A DNA stretch of 22,574 bases from Bacteroidota bacterium (GTDB lineage: Bacteria; Bacteroidota; Bacteroidia; Flavobacteriales; Flavobacteriaceae): positions 1-22,574 of the forward strand of contig JAJRSY010000291.1 in the NCBI GenBank assembly GCA_024278565.1, in the 5' to 3' direction. This document shows positions 7,125-14,550 of the stretch, in pieces; the stretch's first letter is position 1, and every line of letters begins with the position of its first letter. Under the pieces are notes generated by a model that made no database searches, was not told the origin of the DNA, and saw only the letters and a program-made list of their open reading frames with translations. Made by a program: the position numbers and the translations under genes.

Positions 7125-10100
7125 TTATAAATTGCCCAATTGGTATAGTACCTCAATGGCCTGTTGGTTATATTGATTGATATATTGCAAATGGTTTTGC
7201 TTTATTTTGATGGCACTGTTAAGGATGGTGATATAGTTTACATAATCTATTTCGCCTTCCATGGATGCCAATTGCGCGGTGAATATCTGTTCCTCTGCCA
7301 AATTCAAAGCACCCTCTTCATAATACAGTAATATCTTTTGCGTTTTTTCGAGGGATTTGAGCAATTGTGAAACACGGCTTTCGGTAATTGCCTTTTGTTT
7401 CAAATATTGGTTTTCTGCGACCATTGCATCTGCCTTGGCTGCCTTGACCCTTGATTTCTGCGGGAAAAACCACAACGGAATGTTTACCCCTGCCTGATAA
7501 CTATTGAAGCCCGATATATCATCTACCACTTGTCTGCCATAGGATAGGCTGAATTTTGGCAGGAATTGCGATTTTTCAACACCGATATTGGCTTTGCTGA
7601 CTTTGACATTTTGAAGGGAATATTGCAACATTGGGTTGCTTGCCACGGAAGTTGAATCTGTCAACGTGTTAAAGTACATTGGTTCATAAGAAACCGAAAC
7701 CGTTTCAATGGGTTCGTCTGTTCCCAAATATTGCTTTAAGGCACGTTTTGCAATTTCAATATCATCATACGCTTGTTGTCGCAATACCTGAATCTGTTGG
7801 TATTCAGAAGAGGCGGAAAGAAATTCCAACTTACCTGTTTCCCCAGTGTCATATCGCAGTTGTGCCGCTGTCTTAAAATTGGTATAAACACTGTCTAACT
7901 GTTTGGCAAAACGCAAGCGTGACTTGTTGTAATTTATTTGGTCATACGCTTGCATCACATTACGGACCAACCGTTGCTCATTGACCGTATAGAATTTTTC
8001 GCCCAAAGCCACGCGTTGTTCGTAAAACCTCGATTTTGAAAAACCCGAAAGCAGATCGATATTGCCTTGCTGTACGCCAATAGTGGTCTGCACTCCAAGA
8101 AGACTGTTGCCATATTCTTCTCTACCGGTAAAAACCTGTGTGCTGCCCAAGTTGAAACTTGTGCCTTTCATTGCCTGTTCGCGTTCTATAAAAGCTTCGC
8201 TTTCTTTAAGGGAGGGGTAATTTTGCTTTGCCATATCAATAGCCTCTTCCAACGTGATTATCTTTGGAACTGCAGTGCCCTGATCTCTCTCTTGTGCAAA
8301 ACTATTTCCAGATGTAAATAATACACTACCTATCAACAAAAGGATAGTAATTACAGTGGTACTTTTATCGATATGACTTAGATCGCCGCCCCTACCTTTT
8401 TTCTCTTTTCGTGTTTCGATCCAATAGTAAAGTACAGGAATGACCACCAAGGTCAAAAAGGTAGCCGTTAGCAATCCGCCAATGACCACCGTTGCCAAAG
8501 GCCGCTGAACTTCCGCACCGCCAGAGGTGGAAACCGCCATTGGAATAAAGCCCATAATCGCCGCTGTTGCCGTAAGAAGAATTGGCCGTAAGCGTTCGTG
8601 TGTAGCTTCGTATATTCGATCTTTAATATTTTTCATTCCACTTTCCTTTAGTTCATTGAATTTGTTTATAAGCACCAATCCGTTCAATACCGCAACTCCA
8701 AAGAGTACGATAAACCCAACGCCGGCGGAAATGCTGAAGGGCATACCACGAACCCACAGTGAGAATACGCCACCGATGGCCGCTAACGGTACTGCCATAT
8801 AGATCATAATCGATTGGGAAAAGGAGTTCAATGCGAAATAGAGCAAAATGAAGATCAAGAACAGTGCTATTGGCACAACGATCATTAATCGGTCTGTAGC
8901 TCGTTGCAGGTTCTCAAAAGAGCCGCCATAGGTCACGTAATAGCCAGGGGGCAATTTGACTTCAGCTTCCAATTTTTGTTGAATTTCCTCTACCATCGTC
9001 TTTACATCACGGCCACGAACGTTGACACCGACCGAAACACGGCGGTAGGTGTTGTCTCGCGAAATTTGCATAGGGCCGGGTTTATAGCTGATATTCGCTA
9101 CCTCTTTTAAAGGCACTTGTGCACCACTTGGCAAATCGATGTAAAGGTTTTTAAGGCTGTTGATGTCTTGCCTGAATTTCTTTGCCAAACGAATGACAAC
9201 ATCAAATCGTTTTTCGCCTTCAAAAATGACGCTTGCCTTTTCTCCCGCAAAGGCCGCGCTTACATAATCGTTCAATTTATTCACGGTAACGCCGTATTGT
9301 GCCATTTTTGCACGGTTGTACTCAACGGTCATCTGCGGCAAACCGCTGGTGGCTTCCACATTGAGGTCCGCTGCCCCCGGAACGGTTCTGATGACTGCTG
9401 CGATTTCCTGAATCTTATCCGCCAATACTGCCAAGTCCTCGCCATATAATTTTATGGCCACATCTTCGCGAATACCTGTCAACAATTCATTGAAGCGAAG
9501 TTCAACAGGTTGTGTAAAAACAAAATTGACCCCGGGAACCACGGAAATTTTCTCCTGTATTTTTTCTATGAGTTCTTCTTTGCTATTTGCCGATGTCCAT
9601 TTACTTTTGTCTTTTTCGAGTATGATATAGCTGTCGGCAATGTCCATTGGCATAGGGTCTGTGGGAATCTCGGCAACGCCGATCCTTGATACCATCGTTT
9701 TGACTTCTGGAAATCCAGTAACGATATTTTGAAGTTTTTTTGATACTTCAATAGATTCGGTAAGGCTGCTACCTGGTTTTATCAAAGCCTGCATTGCAAT
9801 ATCGCCTTCATCGAATTTTGGAATAAATTCGCCTCCCATACTGCTGAAAACAAAACCGGCAATCAATAATAGGGCAACCGCACCAATAATAACACCTACC
9901 TTAAAACGAAGTGCAAAATTTAGCAAGGGTACGTAAGCACGATTCAATGCTGACATTATTTTATCACTGAACCTGTCGATCCTGTTTTCAAATTTTGCGA
10001 ACCAACTATCTTGGTTTTTGGTGGGCCTTAAAAAGAGGGCCGAGATCATGGGTACATAGGTCAGGCATAAAATGATGGCGCCCAAAACGGCAAACCCGAA

Positions 10101-11543
10101 GGTGAACGCCATTGGACGGAACATTTTTCCTTCGATTCCCGTTAAAAACAGAATGGGGGTAAATACGATGAGGATGATCAATTGTCCAAAAAATGCGGAG
10201 TTCATCATTGTACTTGCCGAATCGTATGCTATTGCATCCATTTCTTTTTGGTCAATGGCCGATGTGGTTTTCTTCATTCGTTGATGAATATGAAACACCA
10301 TTCCTTCGACTACGATTACCGCACCATCCACGATGATTCCAAAGTCAATAGCGCCCAAGGACATCAAGTTGGCCCAAACTCCGAATTGTTTCATCAAAAT
10401 AAATGCGAACAATAAGGATAATGGGATTACCGAAGCGGTTATCAACCCACCACGTAAACTCCCCAAAAGAAGCACTAAAACAAATATTACAATGAGCGAA
10501 CCTTCAATAAGGTTTTTTTCAACGGTATTCGTGGTTCGCGCAATAAGGTCACTTCTGCTCAAAAAAGCATCTATATAAACGCCTTCAGGTAAAGACTTTT
10601 GGATCTCTTTAATACGTATTTCTACATTTTCGACCACATTGCCCGGGCTCTGGCCTTTAAGCATCAAAATTTGACCGCCTACAGATTCGTGGCCATCTTG
10701 GGTAAAAGCACCATAACGTACTTGACTGCCATAGCCTACTTTTTCAGCCACATCACGCACCAAAACAGGACTACCGTTTTGTGAGGTAACTACAGTATTC
10801 TCCAAATCTTCAATGCTACGCGCCAAACCTTCTCCACGAATAAAATTAGCTTGATGGTTTTTTTCGATATATGCACCACCTGTATTGGCATTGTTCATTT
10901 TCAGGGCCTCAAATACCTGATTCATAGTAATGCCAAAACTTTTAAGTTTATCCGGGCTTATGGCAACTTCATATTGCTTCACATAACCACCAAAGGCATT
11001 GACCTCTACAACTCCGGGCACTAATGCCATTTGGCGTTTTACGATCCAATCTTGGATGGTACGGAGCTCCATTGCATCATATTTATCTTCGTAGCCTTCC
11101 TTTACTTTTAGGGTATATTGGTAAATTTCGCCCAAACCTGTAGTAATGGGTGCCATAAACGGCTTTCCAAATCCTTCCGGGATTTCTTCGCTGACTTCCG
11201 CAAGTTTTTCCTGGACCAGCTGGCGAGGAAGATACGTTCCGGCTTCGTCTTTAAATACAATCGTCACAACAGAAAGCCCAAAACGGGAAACGGAACGAAG
11301 CTCTATGACATCGGGTAAATTGGCCATTGCCAATTCTACGGGGTAGGTCACGAATTGTTCAATGTCTTCTGTCCCTAAATTAGGGGCGACTGTAATTACC
11401 TGTACTTGGTTGTTCGTGATATCGGGTACAGAACCTAGGTTTATAGTAGCCATAGACCAAATACCCGTGCCCACAAGTACCACTATGAATAATCCGATAA
11501 TAAATTTATTATTAATGGAAAATGAGATGATTTTGTTGATCAT
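7125..11543 (-). CDS. Heavy-metal efflux RND pump (CzcA-type, HME) fused to a TolC-like outer-membrane factor
   Basis: A 1472-aa fusion. Residues 1 to about 1050 are a complete HME-RND pump: the two periplasmic loop repeats and twelve membrane helices, with the proton-relay motif DFGIIVDGAVIVVE in helix 4 (Asp400, Asp406). The DFG-x3-DG form is that of Zn/Co/Cd CzcA pumps; Cu/Ag CusA pumps have a different motif. The RFNELLTGIREDVAIKLYG stretch supports CzcA. Residues about 1084-1472 are an outer-membrane factor: LEEAIDMAKQNYPSLKESEA and long heptad-like helices (YDQINYNKSRLRFAKQL; SRVSQLLKSLEKTQKILL). The join at 1059-1083 is a basic-then-hydrophobic stretch ending SFA-QE, which looks like a signal peptide. 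Such fusions occur in Bacteroidetes. The frame is continuous, with no stop at the junction. Start 11543 gives the usual RND N-terminus. Confidence 0.93.
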   Translation of the reverse strand: MINKIISFSINNKFIIGLFIVVLVGTGIWSMATINLGSVPDITNNQVQVITVAPNLGTEDIEQFVTYPVELAMANLPDVIELRSVSRFGLSVVTIVFKDEAGTYLPRQLVQEKLAEVSEEIPEGFGKPFMAPITTGLGEIYQYTLKVKEGYEDKYDAMELRTIQDWIVKRQMALVPGVVEVNAFGGYVKQYEVAISPDKLKSFGITMNQVFEALKMNNANTGGAYIEKNHQANFIRGEGLARSIEDLENTVVTSQNGSPVLVRDVAEKVGYGSQVRYGAFTQDGHESVGGQILMLKGQSPGNVVENVEIRIKEIQKSLPEGVYIDAFLSRSDLIARTTNTVEKNLIEGSLIVIFVLVLLLGSLRGGLITASVIPLSLLFAFILMKQFGVWANLMSLGAIDFGIIVDGAVIVVEGMVFHIHQRMKKTTSAIDQKEMDAIAYDSASTMMNSAFFGQLIILIVFTPILFLTGIEGKMFRPMAFTFGFAVLGAIILCLTYVPMISALFLRPTKNQDSWFAKFENRIDRFSDKIMSALNRAYVPLLNFALRFKVGVIIGAVALLLIAGFVFSSMGGEFIPKFDEGDIAMQALIKPGSSLTESIEVSKKLQNIVTGFPEVKTMVSRIGVAEIPTDPMPMDIADSYIILEKDKSKWTSANSKEELIEKIQEKISVVPGVNFVFTQPVELRFNELLTGIREDVAIKLYGEDLAVLADKIQEIAAVIRTVPGAADLNVEATSGLPQMTVEYNRAKMAQYGVTVNKLNDYVSAAFAGEKASVIFEGEKRFDVVIRLAKKFRQDINSLKNLYIDLPSGAQVPLKEVANISYKPGPMQISRDNTYRRVSVGVNVRGRDVKTMVEEIQQKLEAEVKLPPGYYVTYGGSFENLQRATDRLMIVVPIALFLIFILLYFALNSFSQSIMIYMAVPLAAIGGVFSLWVRGMPFSISAGVGFIVLFGVAVLNGLVLINKFNELKESGMKNIKDRIYEATHERLRPILLTATAAIMGFIPMAVSTSGGAEVQRPLATVVIGGLLTATFLTLVVIPVLYYWIETRKEKKGRGGDLSHIDKSTTVITILLLIGSVLFTSGNSFAQERDQGTAVPKIITLEEAIDMAKQNYPSLKESEAFIEREQAMKGTSFNLGSTQVFTGREEYGNSLLGVQTTIGVQQGNIDLLSGFSKSRFYEQRVALGEKFYTVNEQRLVRNVMQAYDQINYNKSRLRFAKQLDSVYTNFKTAAQLRYDTGETGKLEFLSASSEYQQIQVLRQQAYDDIEIAKRALKQYLGTDEPIETVSVSYEPMYFNTLTDSTSVASNPMLQYSLQNVKVSKANIGVEKSQFLPKFSLSYGRQVVDDISGFNSYQAGVNIPLWFFPQKSRVKAAKADAMVAENQYLKQKAITESRVSQLLKSLEKTQKILLYYEEGALNLAEEQIFTAQLASMEGEIDYVNYITILNSAIKIKQNHLQYINQYNQQAIEVLYQLGNL

Positions 11544-11634
11544 ATAAAATGTATTGATTCAGTTGAAACTTTTCAAAAAACACCATAACAATGGGTTTTT
11601 AGAAATAATAATCGACCTTCTAAAAGGGTTGTAA

Positions 11635-11652
11635 AAGGATAGGGTTATCCTT
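11635..11652 (-). terminator. Small hairpin between the DUF6660 gene and the RND gene (weak terminator or attenuator)
   Basis: A 7-bp perfect stem (AAGGATA with TATCCTT, 4-nt loop) lies 15 bp after the DUF6660 stop and 91 bp before the RND start. On the minus strand it is followed only by TTACA, so any termination would be partial. It could set the ratio of the small leader protein to the pump. Confidence 0.3.
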
Positions 11653-11666
11653 CAATTTAAACTGAA

Positions 11667-11978
11667 TTATACTCGAGGTGGTTGTAAAATGGAAGTGTTG
11701 ATGTCTTTTTCCGAACCGTTTAGGTAGAAAAAATCTAGCGTGGATATAAGTTTTATATCCAACTCTATATCTGCAATCTTAAAATGTGTAGCATTGATAT
11801 GACAGCATTGGCAACTACAAAAAGGGGAACATAAATCCGAATCTTGATGTTGGTGGTCATCTCCGATAGCTTGTGAAATTTCGATTTTAACCTCATCATC
11901 AGGCACAGAATAATCAGCACAAGGTGTTAAATTAAGTGCGAGAATATAAATTGATAATATGAAGGCTAAAAATTTCAT
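11667..11978 (-). CDS. DUF6660-type small exported Cys/His-rich protein
   Basis: A 103-aa protein with a signal peptide (MKFLAFILSIYILALNL, about 1-18). It then has a metal-ligand-rich stretch: DDHQHQDSDLCSPFCSCQCCH, with five cysteines and three histidines within 21 residues. The rest is a moderately hydrophobic tail. Its function is not established; the family is found in Flavobacteria and the composition suggests periplasmic metal binding or sensing. It is the first gene of the metal block. A longer open frame starts at 12188, but it runs through the MITE and palindromes, whereas the ATG at 11978 begins exactly at the signal peptide and follows a perfect -7 box, so 11978 is chosen. Confidence 0.75.
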   Translation of the reverse strand: MKFLAFILSIYILALNLTPCADYSVPDDEVKIEISQAIGDDHQHQDSDLCSPFCSCQCCHINATHFKIADIELDIKLISTLDFFYLNGSEKDINTSILQPPRV

Positions 11979-11983
11979 TGTTG

Positions 11984-12018
11984 CAAAGATACAAATTAAT
12001 CGATGCAACTGTGTTGCA
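11984..12018 (-). promoter_or_regulatory. Promoter of the metal-efflux block with palindromic operator candidate
   Basis: On the minus strand TATCTTTG at 11991-11984 is a perfect -7 box. A 15-bp perfect palindrome TGCAAC-TGT-GTTGCA occupies 12004-12018, starting 12 bp upstream of the -7 box, where bound protein would block polymerase. A further GTTGCA half-site lies at 11980-11985, overlapping the -7 box. The TTTG at 12020-12017 is 25 bp from the -7 box, rather far for a standard -33. Only 5 bp separate the -7 box from the start codon, so the transcript may be leaderless. A Fur/Zur-type repressor is the natural candidate because one is encoded in the block. Confidence 0.45.
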
Positions 12019-12099
12019 AAGTACACAACCTTGCCTAGACTATACTCTTGCCAAATGGAAATTCGGAAGAATCTAGGCAGGGGTTTTTTCTCATACCAA

Positions 12100-12119
12100 C
12101 CTGCCTGCCGGTAGGCAGG
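12100..12119. repeat. REP-like 20-bp palindrome (copy 2)
   Basis: CCTGCCTGCCGGTAGGCAGG, one mismatch from a perfect palindrome, lies in the left arm of the snap-back element. Confidence 0.8.
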
Positions 12120-12189
12120 GGCAAAATTTTTCGGCATAGCCTCAGCTACGGCGATAAATTTTAACGAAGGTATGGGGGAAAATACCAAG

Positions 12190-12209
12190 CCTGCCGGCAG
12201 GCAGGCAGG
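12190..12209. repeat. REP-like 20-bp palindrome (copy 3, rearranged)
   Basis: CCTGCCGGCAGGCAGGCAGG: the core CCTGCC/GGCAGG is intact but one CAGG unit is shifted to the right side, as if replication slippage moved it. It lies in the right arm of the snap-back element. Confidence 0.75.
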
Positions 12210-12247
12210 TAGAAATTTCGGGTTTCCATTTGGCAGGAGTATATATC

Positions 12248-12347
12248 CAGACCTGGTTTCCTTTCAATACCATATTCTGGGCATTGTAACAGAACCCAAC
12301 TGTGCTGTAATCCTTCAAGCATGAATGGTATAGACTGGAACCAAGGT
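12248..12347. repeat. Imperfect inverted repeat of about 100 bp next to the MITE
   Basis: ACCTGGTTTCC...CAATACCAT (from 12251) faces ATGGTATAG-CTGGAACCAAGGT (to about 12347). The arms match at roughly three quarters of positions with a one-base slip. There is no coding potential. It could be a second decayed fold-back element; the ends are not well defined. Confidence 0.35.
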
Positions 12348-12389
12348 TTTGTTCAAATAAAACGGGTTTAAACTTTTTGCATTAAACTG

Positions 12390-12530
12390 CCTCGATGCAA
12401 GCATACGGGGTATTTAGTGGAAGAAAGTTTTTTCAATGAAAACCTAAGGTTTTCAAACTTTCCCCTTAATGCGAGGCAAGCCTCGGGGAACCTGCCAGCC
12501 GGCAGGCTGGTTAAACCCCAAGAGATTAAA
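12390..12530. repeat. Dispersed repeat B, copy 1, with nested hairpins
   Basis: It contains a two-tier hairpin: outer arms GAAAGTTT (12423-12430) with AAACTTTC (12455-12462), inner arms GAAAACC (12438-12444) with GGTTTTC (12448-12454). A second hairpin CGAGGC-AA-GCCTCG follows at 12472-12485. A related order of motifs (GGAAGAAA, ATGAAAA, GTTTTCAAACTTTCC, CTT, CCTCG-GGAA) recurs at 18361-18446. Removing the REP at 12491-12510 restores GGGGAATTAAACCCC, suggesting the palindrome was inserted here. Confidence 0.5.
12491..12510. repeat. REP-like 20-bp palindrome (copy 4)
   Basis: CCTGCCAGCCGGCAGGCTGG is a diverged member. It sits between GGGGAA and TTAAACCCC, which would otherwise be contiguous in repeat B. 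Confidence 0.75.
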
Positions 12531-12785
12531 GCGAAGCCTAGTGTCATGTCAAACATCTAACTTTGGGTAAAGATGTTTTAATTTTATTCGAGCTTTTTTG
12601 TTGGTAAACTGCCAATTTATTTTGGCATCTTTATTATTTTTATCTACTTCCCATGCCAATACTTCTTGTCTTACCTCTTCTTCATTATCGATTCTTCTGT
12701 TGGGGCACTGACCTAATAGCACATCCAAGTCAATTTCTGCCATATTGAGCCAACTACCATGCTTGGGGGTGTAGACAAATTCAAA

Positions 12786-12805
12786 CCTGCCTGTCGGCAG
12801 GCAGG
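12786..12805. repeat. REP-like 20-bp palindrome inside the IS630 transposase (copy 5)
   Basis: CCTGCCTG-TCGG-CAGGCAGG, identical to the copy at 5826. On the coding (minus) strand it falls exactly between AGA and TTT of the conserved W-D-R-F-E-F-V-Y-T-P-K-H-G stretch. Removing 20 bp restores the frame and the motif, so this is a clean insertion with no visible target duplication. Confidence 0.85.
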
Positions 12806-12963
12806 TCTATCCCACAATGTTTTTGCTTCTTTTGGTGAAAACGTATCGTATAATGAGCCTGGCCCATGAGTGTTAAAGGTTATCCATCACTAAGGTTATT
12901 TTTTCTGCCCTATGGTATCTTTCAGATATTTCTTTAACACAGATGGCCCAATCTTTTTTCTTT

Positions 12964-12983
12964 CCTGCCTGCCAGCAGGCAGG
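12964..12983. repeat. REP-like 20-bp palindrome inside the IS630 transposase (copy 6)
   Basis: CCTGCCTGC-CA-GCAGGCAGG, a 9-bp stem. It interrupts the stretch between KITKR and KKDWAICVKE of the decayed transposase. Removal does not restore the frame exactly, so a further small indel is present. Confidence 0.8.
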
Positions 12984-13739
12984 TTCGTTTTGTTATTTTT
13001 ACATAACTTTTTCCAGCAAGCGGTTCGTTTGTCATAAAAATATTGCAAACCCCATGTCGCGTATATTCATAATCATATTTTTAGGGCCTACCTTTCTCCA
13101 TTTTAATAGGTGTCTGTCTTTATTTACCCTATCAACTGTTTTGGTGATTTGTCCATACAAACTACTGGACGTAAAGCATTGTATGGTCGTTTATAGATTT
13201 CCAATACTTTTTCCATATTGGCAACAAAATCACTGTTTTTTTCAGGCGGTATTGCCCAACCTGTCTTTTTTTAGGGTTTTAATTCGTTTTTTTTCAATAC
13301 ACCACGAACCGCTTCATGGGAAATAGAAGAAACATATTGGAGTTAAACTGCTTTTTCGGCAAGCAATCTTAATGACCGTTTTGCACGCCCCAAAGGCGCT
13401 TTGCCGCAACTCAGCGCTATTAGGTGAGCCTCGACGTCCCCATCTATTTTCTTTTGATACAATTGAGGGCTTGGTCGTCCATTAAGTGCAACTTCATAGC
13501 ATTCCAGAACAAATTTCTTTCTTATGTTTTCAACGCTCAATACACTAACACCGAGTACGCTAGTGGTATCCGCATCTTTTTTTAAACGGTCCGGGGTGTT
13601 TTCATCAGTGTTCAATAATATGTAAGCTGCCCGAAGCATTCGGGCATTTCGCTTCCCTTTTTTTTTGTAATGGTCCCTAATCCTATTCTTTCTTTTTCAG
13701 TTAATGTTACGTGGTGTTTTTTCATGAGAGTTTTTACAA

Positions 13740-14052
13740 AAAAAAGGCATCATAAATAGCGTTCAGCGATACAGGTGCAAAGCCTGTTGGTATAATTATA
13801 CAGTAGGGAAACGTTCATATGATTACTCGGCATCGACAAAAAAGAAAGCACTGCAGTTATATTTAGAAGGATTGGGTTTTCGTTCTATAGGGAGGGTTTT
13901 AGAGGTGAGCAATGTTAGTGTTTTGAACTGGATCAGGTCATTTGGAAGCGAAGTCGCCAGTTTGCGATCAAGATCTCAAGAGATAGAAGCTAGGGGTCGA
14001 TGGGATGCACAGCTATATCGGGGATAAAAAAAGGTTTATTCTTGTAAGGTAG
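13740..14052 (+). pseudogene. IS1-family transposase remnant
   Basis: One open stretch reads NSVQRYRCKACWYNYTVGKR, the zinc-finger end of the InsA part, then ALQLYLEGLGFRSIGRVLEV, a helix-turn-helix, and SNVSVLNWIRSFGSEVASL. At about 13995 the frame slips and VDGMHSYIGDKKRFILVR follows, the start of the DDE part (the usual EMHSYIG with Gly replacing Glu), before a TAG near 14050. Both the 5' end and most of the catalytic domain are missing. It abuts the IS630 start (13725), so one element has truncated the other. Confidence 0.75.
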
Positions 14053-14120
14053 ACTCAAAATAGAATATAAAAAAACACTCAAAAATCATTCAAGGTGTTA
14101 AAGAAAGCAGTAGATGCTGA

Positions 14121-14204
14121 CTATTTATCCAAATAAGGTTTCGCAGCAATTGAAAAACCGTATGCCACGATATAAATGAGTAGTATGATAAGATATTTGT
14201 CCAT
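14121..14204 (-). CDS. Possible 27-aa single-pass membrane peptide
   Basis: ATG at 14204 opens a 27-codon frame. It has MDKY, a hydrophobic core LIILLIYIVAYGFSIAA and a charged end KPYLDK before TAG, the layout of a small membrane protein. There is no homologue I can name. An imperfect palindrome (14279-14301) lies about 75 bp upstream. It may equally be chance or the stump of a lost membrane protein. Confidence 0.25.
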   Translation of the reverse strand: MDKYLIILLIYIVAYGFSIAAKPYLDK

Positions 14205-14385
14205 GCCCCTATAAATAAATTGAAATGTTGTTATTCGATAAATATAACGTAAATAAAGTATTAAAATTGCAAATATGACGCTAAATAATCGTTAAATAGC
14301 GCAAATACGAGAGGTGAAATACCATTTTAAAACCAAAAAGAGTTCAAGGAGTCAGAAAAAAGATATGTTTTTGTATAACAAGTAG

Positions 14386-14550
14386 TTATAACCAAACATT
14401 CATCAAATTTTGTCTCAAGTGGTACAGATTAAGATTCCAACTGACTTTATAACTATTTTTGGTTTTCTTTTGTCCAAAGTACCGTAATGCTATTTTAGAA
14501 AGTAGCATGAGAACAAGGTAGGCTGATATTGCGTATAGATATGGGTTCAT
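14386..14550 (-). CDS. Possible 54-aa membrane-anchored small protein or gene stump
   Basis: ATG at 14550 gives a hydrophobic N-terminal helix (MNPYLYAISAYLVLMLLSKI) followed by a basic stretch (RYFGQKKTKNSYK) and an unremarkable tail. The N-terminus resembles the first helix of a sodium/solute symporter, so this could be the remains of one. It is not recognised further. Confidence 0.25.
   Translation of the reverse strand: MNPYLYAISAYLVLMLLSKIALRYFGQKKTKNSYKVSWNLNLYHLRQNLMNVWL

Larger units (their letters stand above)
12041..12243. mobile_element. Snap-back MITE-like element, 203 bp, long inverted repeats, TA at both ends
   Basis: The termini are 21-bp inverted repeats with 20 matches: TATACTCTTGCCAAATGG... 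at 12041-12061 against 12223-12243. Similarity continues inward: CGGAAGAATCTA against CGAAATTTCTA, then GGTTTTTTCTCATACC against GGTATTTTCCCCCATACC, then AAAATTTTTCG against CGATAAATTTT. The centre is TAGC-CTCA-GCTA at 12137-12148. So nearly the whole element folds back on itself, centred at 12142. Both ends read TATA, consistent with a TA target duplication as left by IS630/Tc1-type transposases. Two REP palindromes (12100, 12190) lie in the two arms. It encodes nothing and lies just upstream of the metal-block promoter. Confidence 0.7.
12549..13725 (-). pseudogene. IS630-family transposase, decayed, with two REP insertions
   Basis: The gene can be followed in pieces across frames. Start ATG at 13725 (MKKHHVTLTEKERIGLGTI); frame change at a nine-T run (13658-13666); then MLRAAYILLNTDENTPDRL and a helix-turn-helix stretch SVLGVSVLSVENIRKKF up to 13343. 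Further on come GWAIPPEK, KRPYNALRPVVCMDKSPKQ (first catalytic Asp), then KKDWAICVKEISERYHRAEK and ITLVMDNL (second Asp), EFVYTPKHGSWLNMAEIDL (third acidic residue) and the usual C-terminus NWQFTNKKARIKLKHLYP ending at 12549. Several stops and frameshifts interrupt it, so it is dead. REP palindromes split it at 12786 and 12964. Terminal inverted repeats of the IS were not found with confidence. Confidence 0.85.

Noticed and set aside
7125..11543. Copper/silver specificity (CusA) for the RND pump
   Set aside because: The helix-4 motif is DFG-x3-DG as in CzcA-type divalent pumps, and the neighbouring ATPase has SPC/HEGST rather than CPC.
11979..12188. N-terminal extension of the DUF6660 gene to 12188 (173 aa)
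   Set aside because: The extra 70 residues translate the fold-back element and a REP palindrome, and the signal peptide begins exactly at the ATG at 11978.
12368..12556. 62-aa minus-strand ORF
   Set aside because: Made of repeat B and a REP palindrome; overlaps the transposase end without resembling a protein.
5826..12983. GC palindromes as a CRISPR array
   Set aside because: The repeats are perfect short palindromes, irregularly spaced, lie inside other elements, and have no regular spacers or cas genes nearby.
12943..13326. 127-aa plus-strand ORF
   Set aside because: It is antisense to the recognisable IS630 transposase remnant and includes a REP palindrome.
14279..14301. Palindrome CGCTA...TAGCG as a firm operator
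   Set aside because: Only 7 of 9 arm positions pair and no confident gene lies downstream; kept only as a remark.
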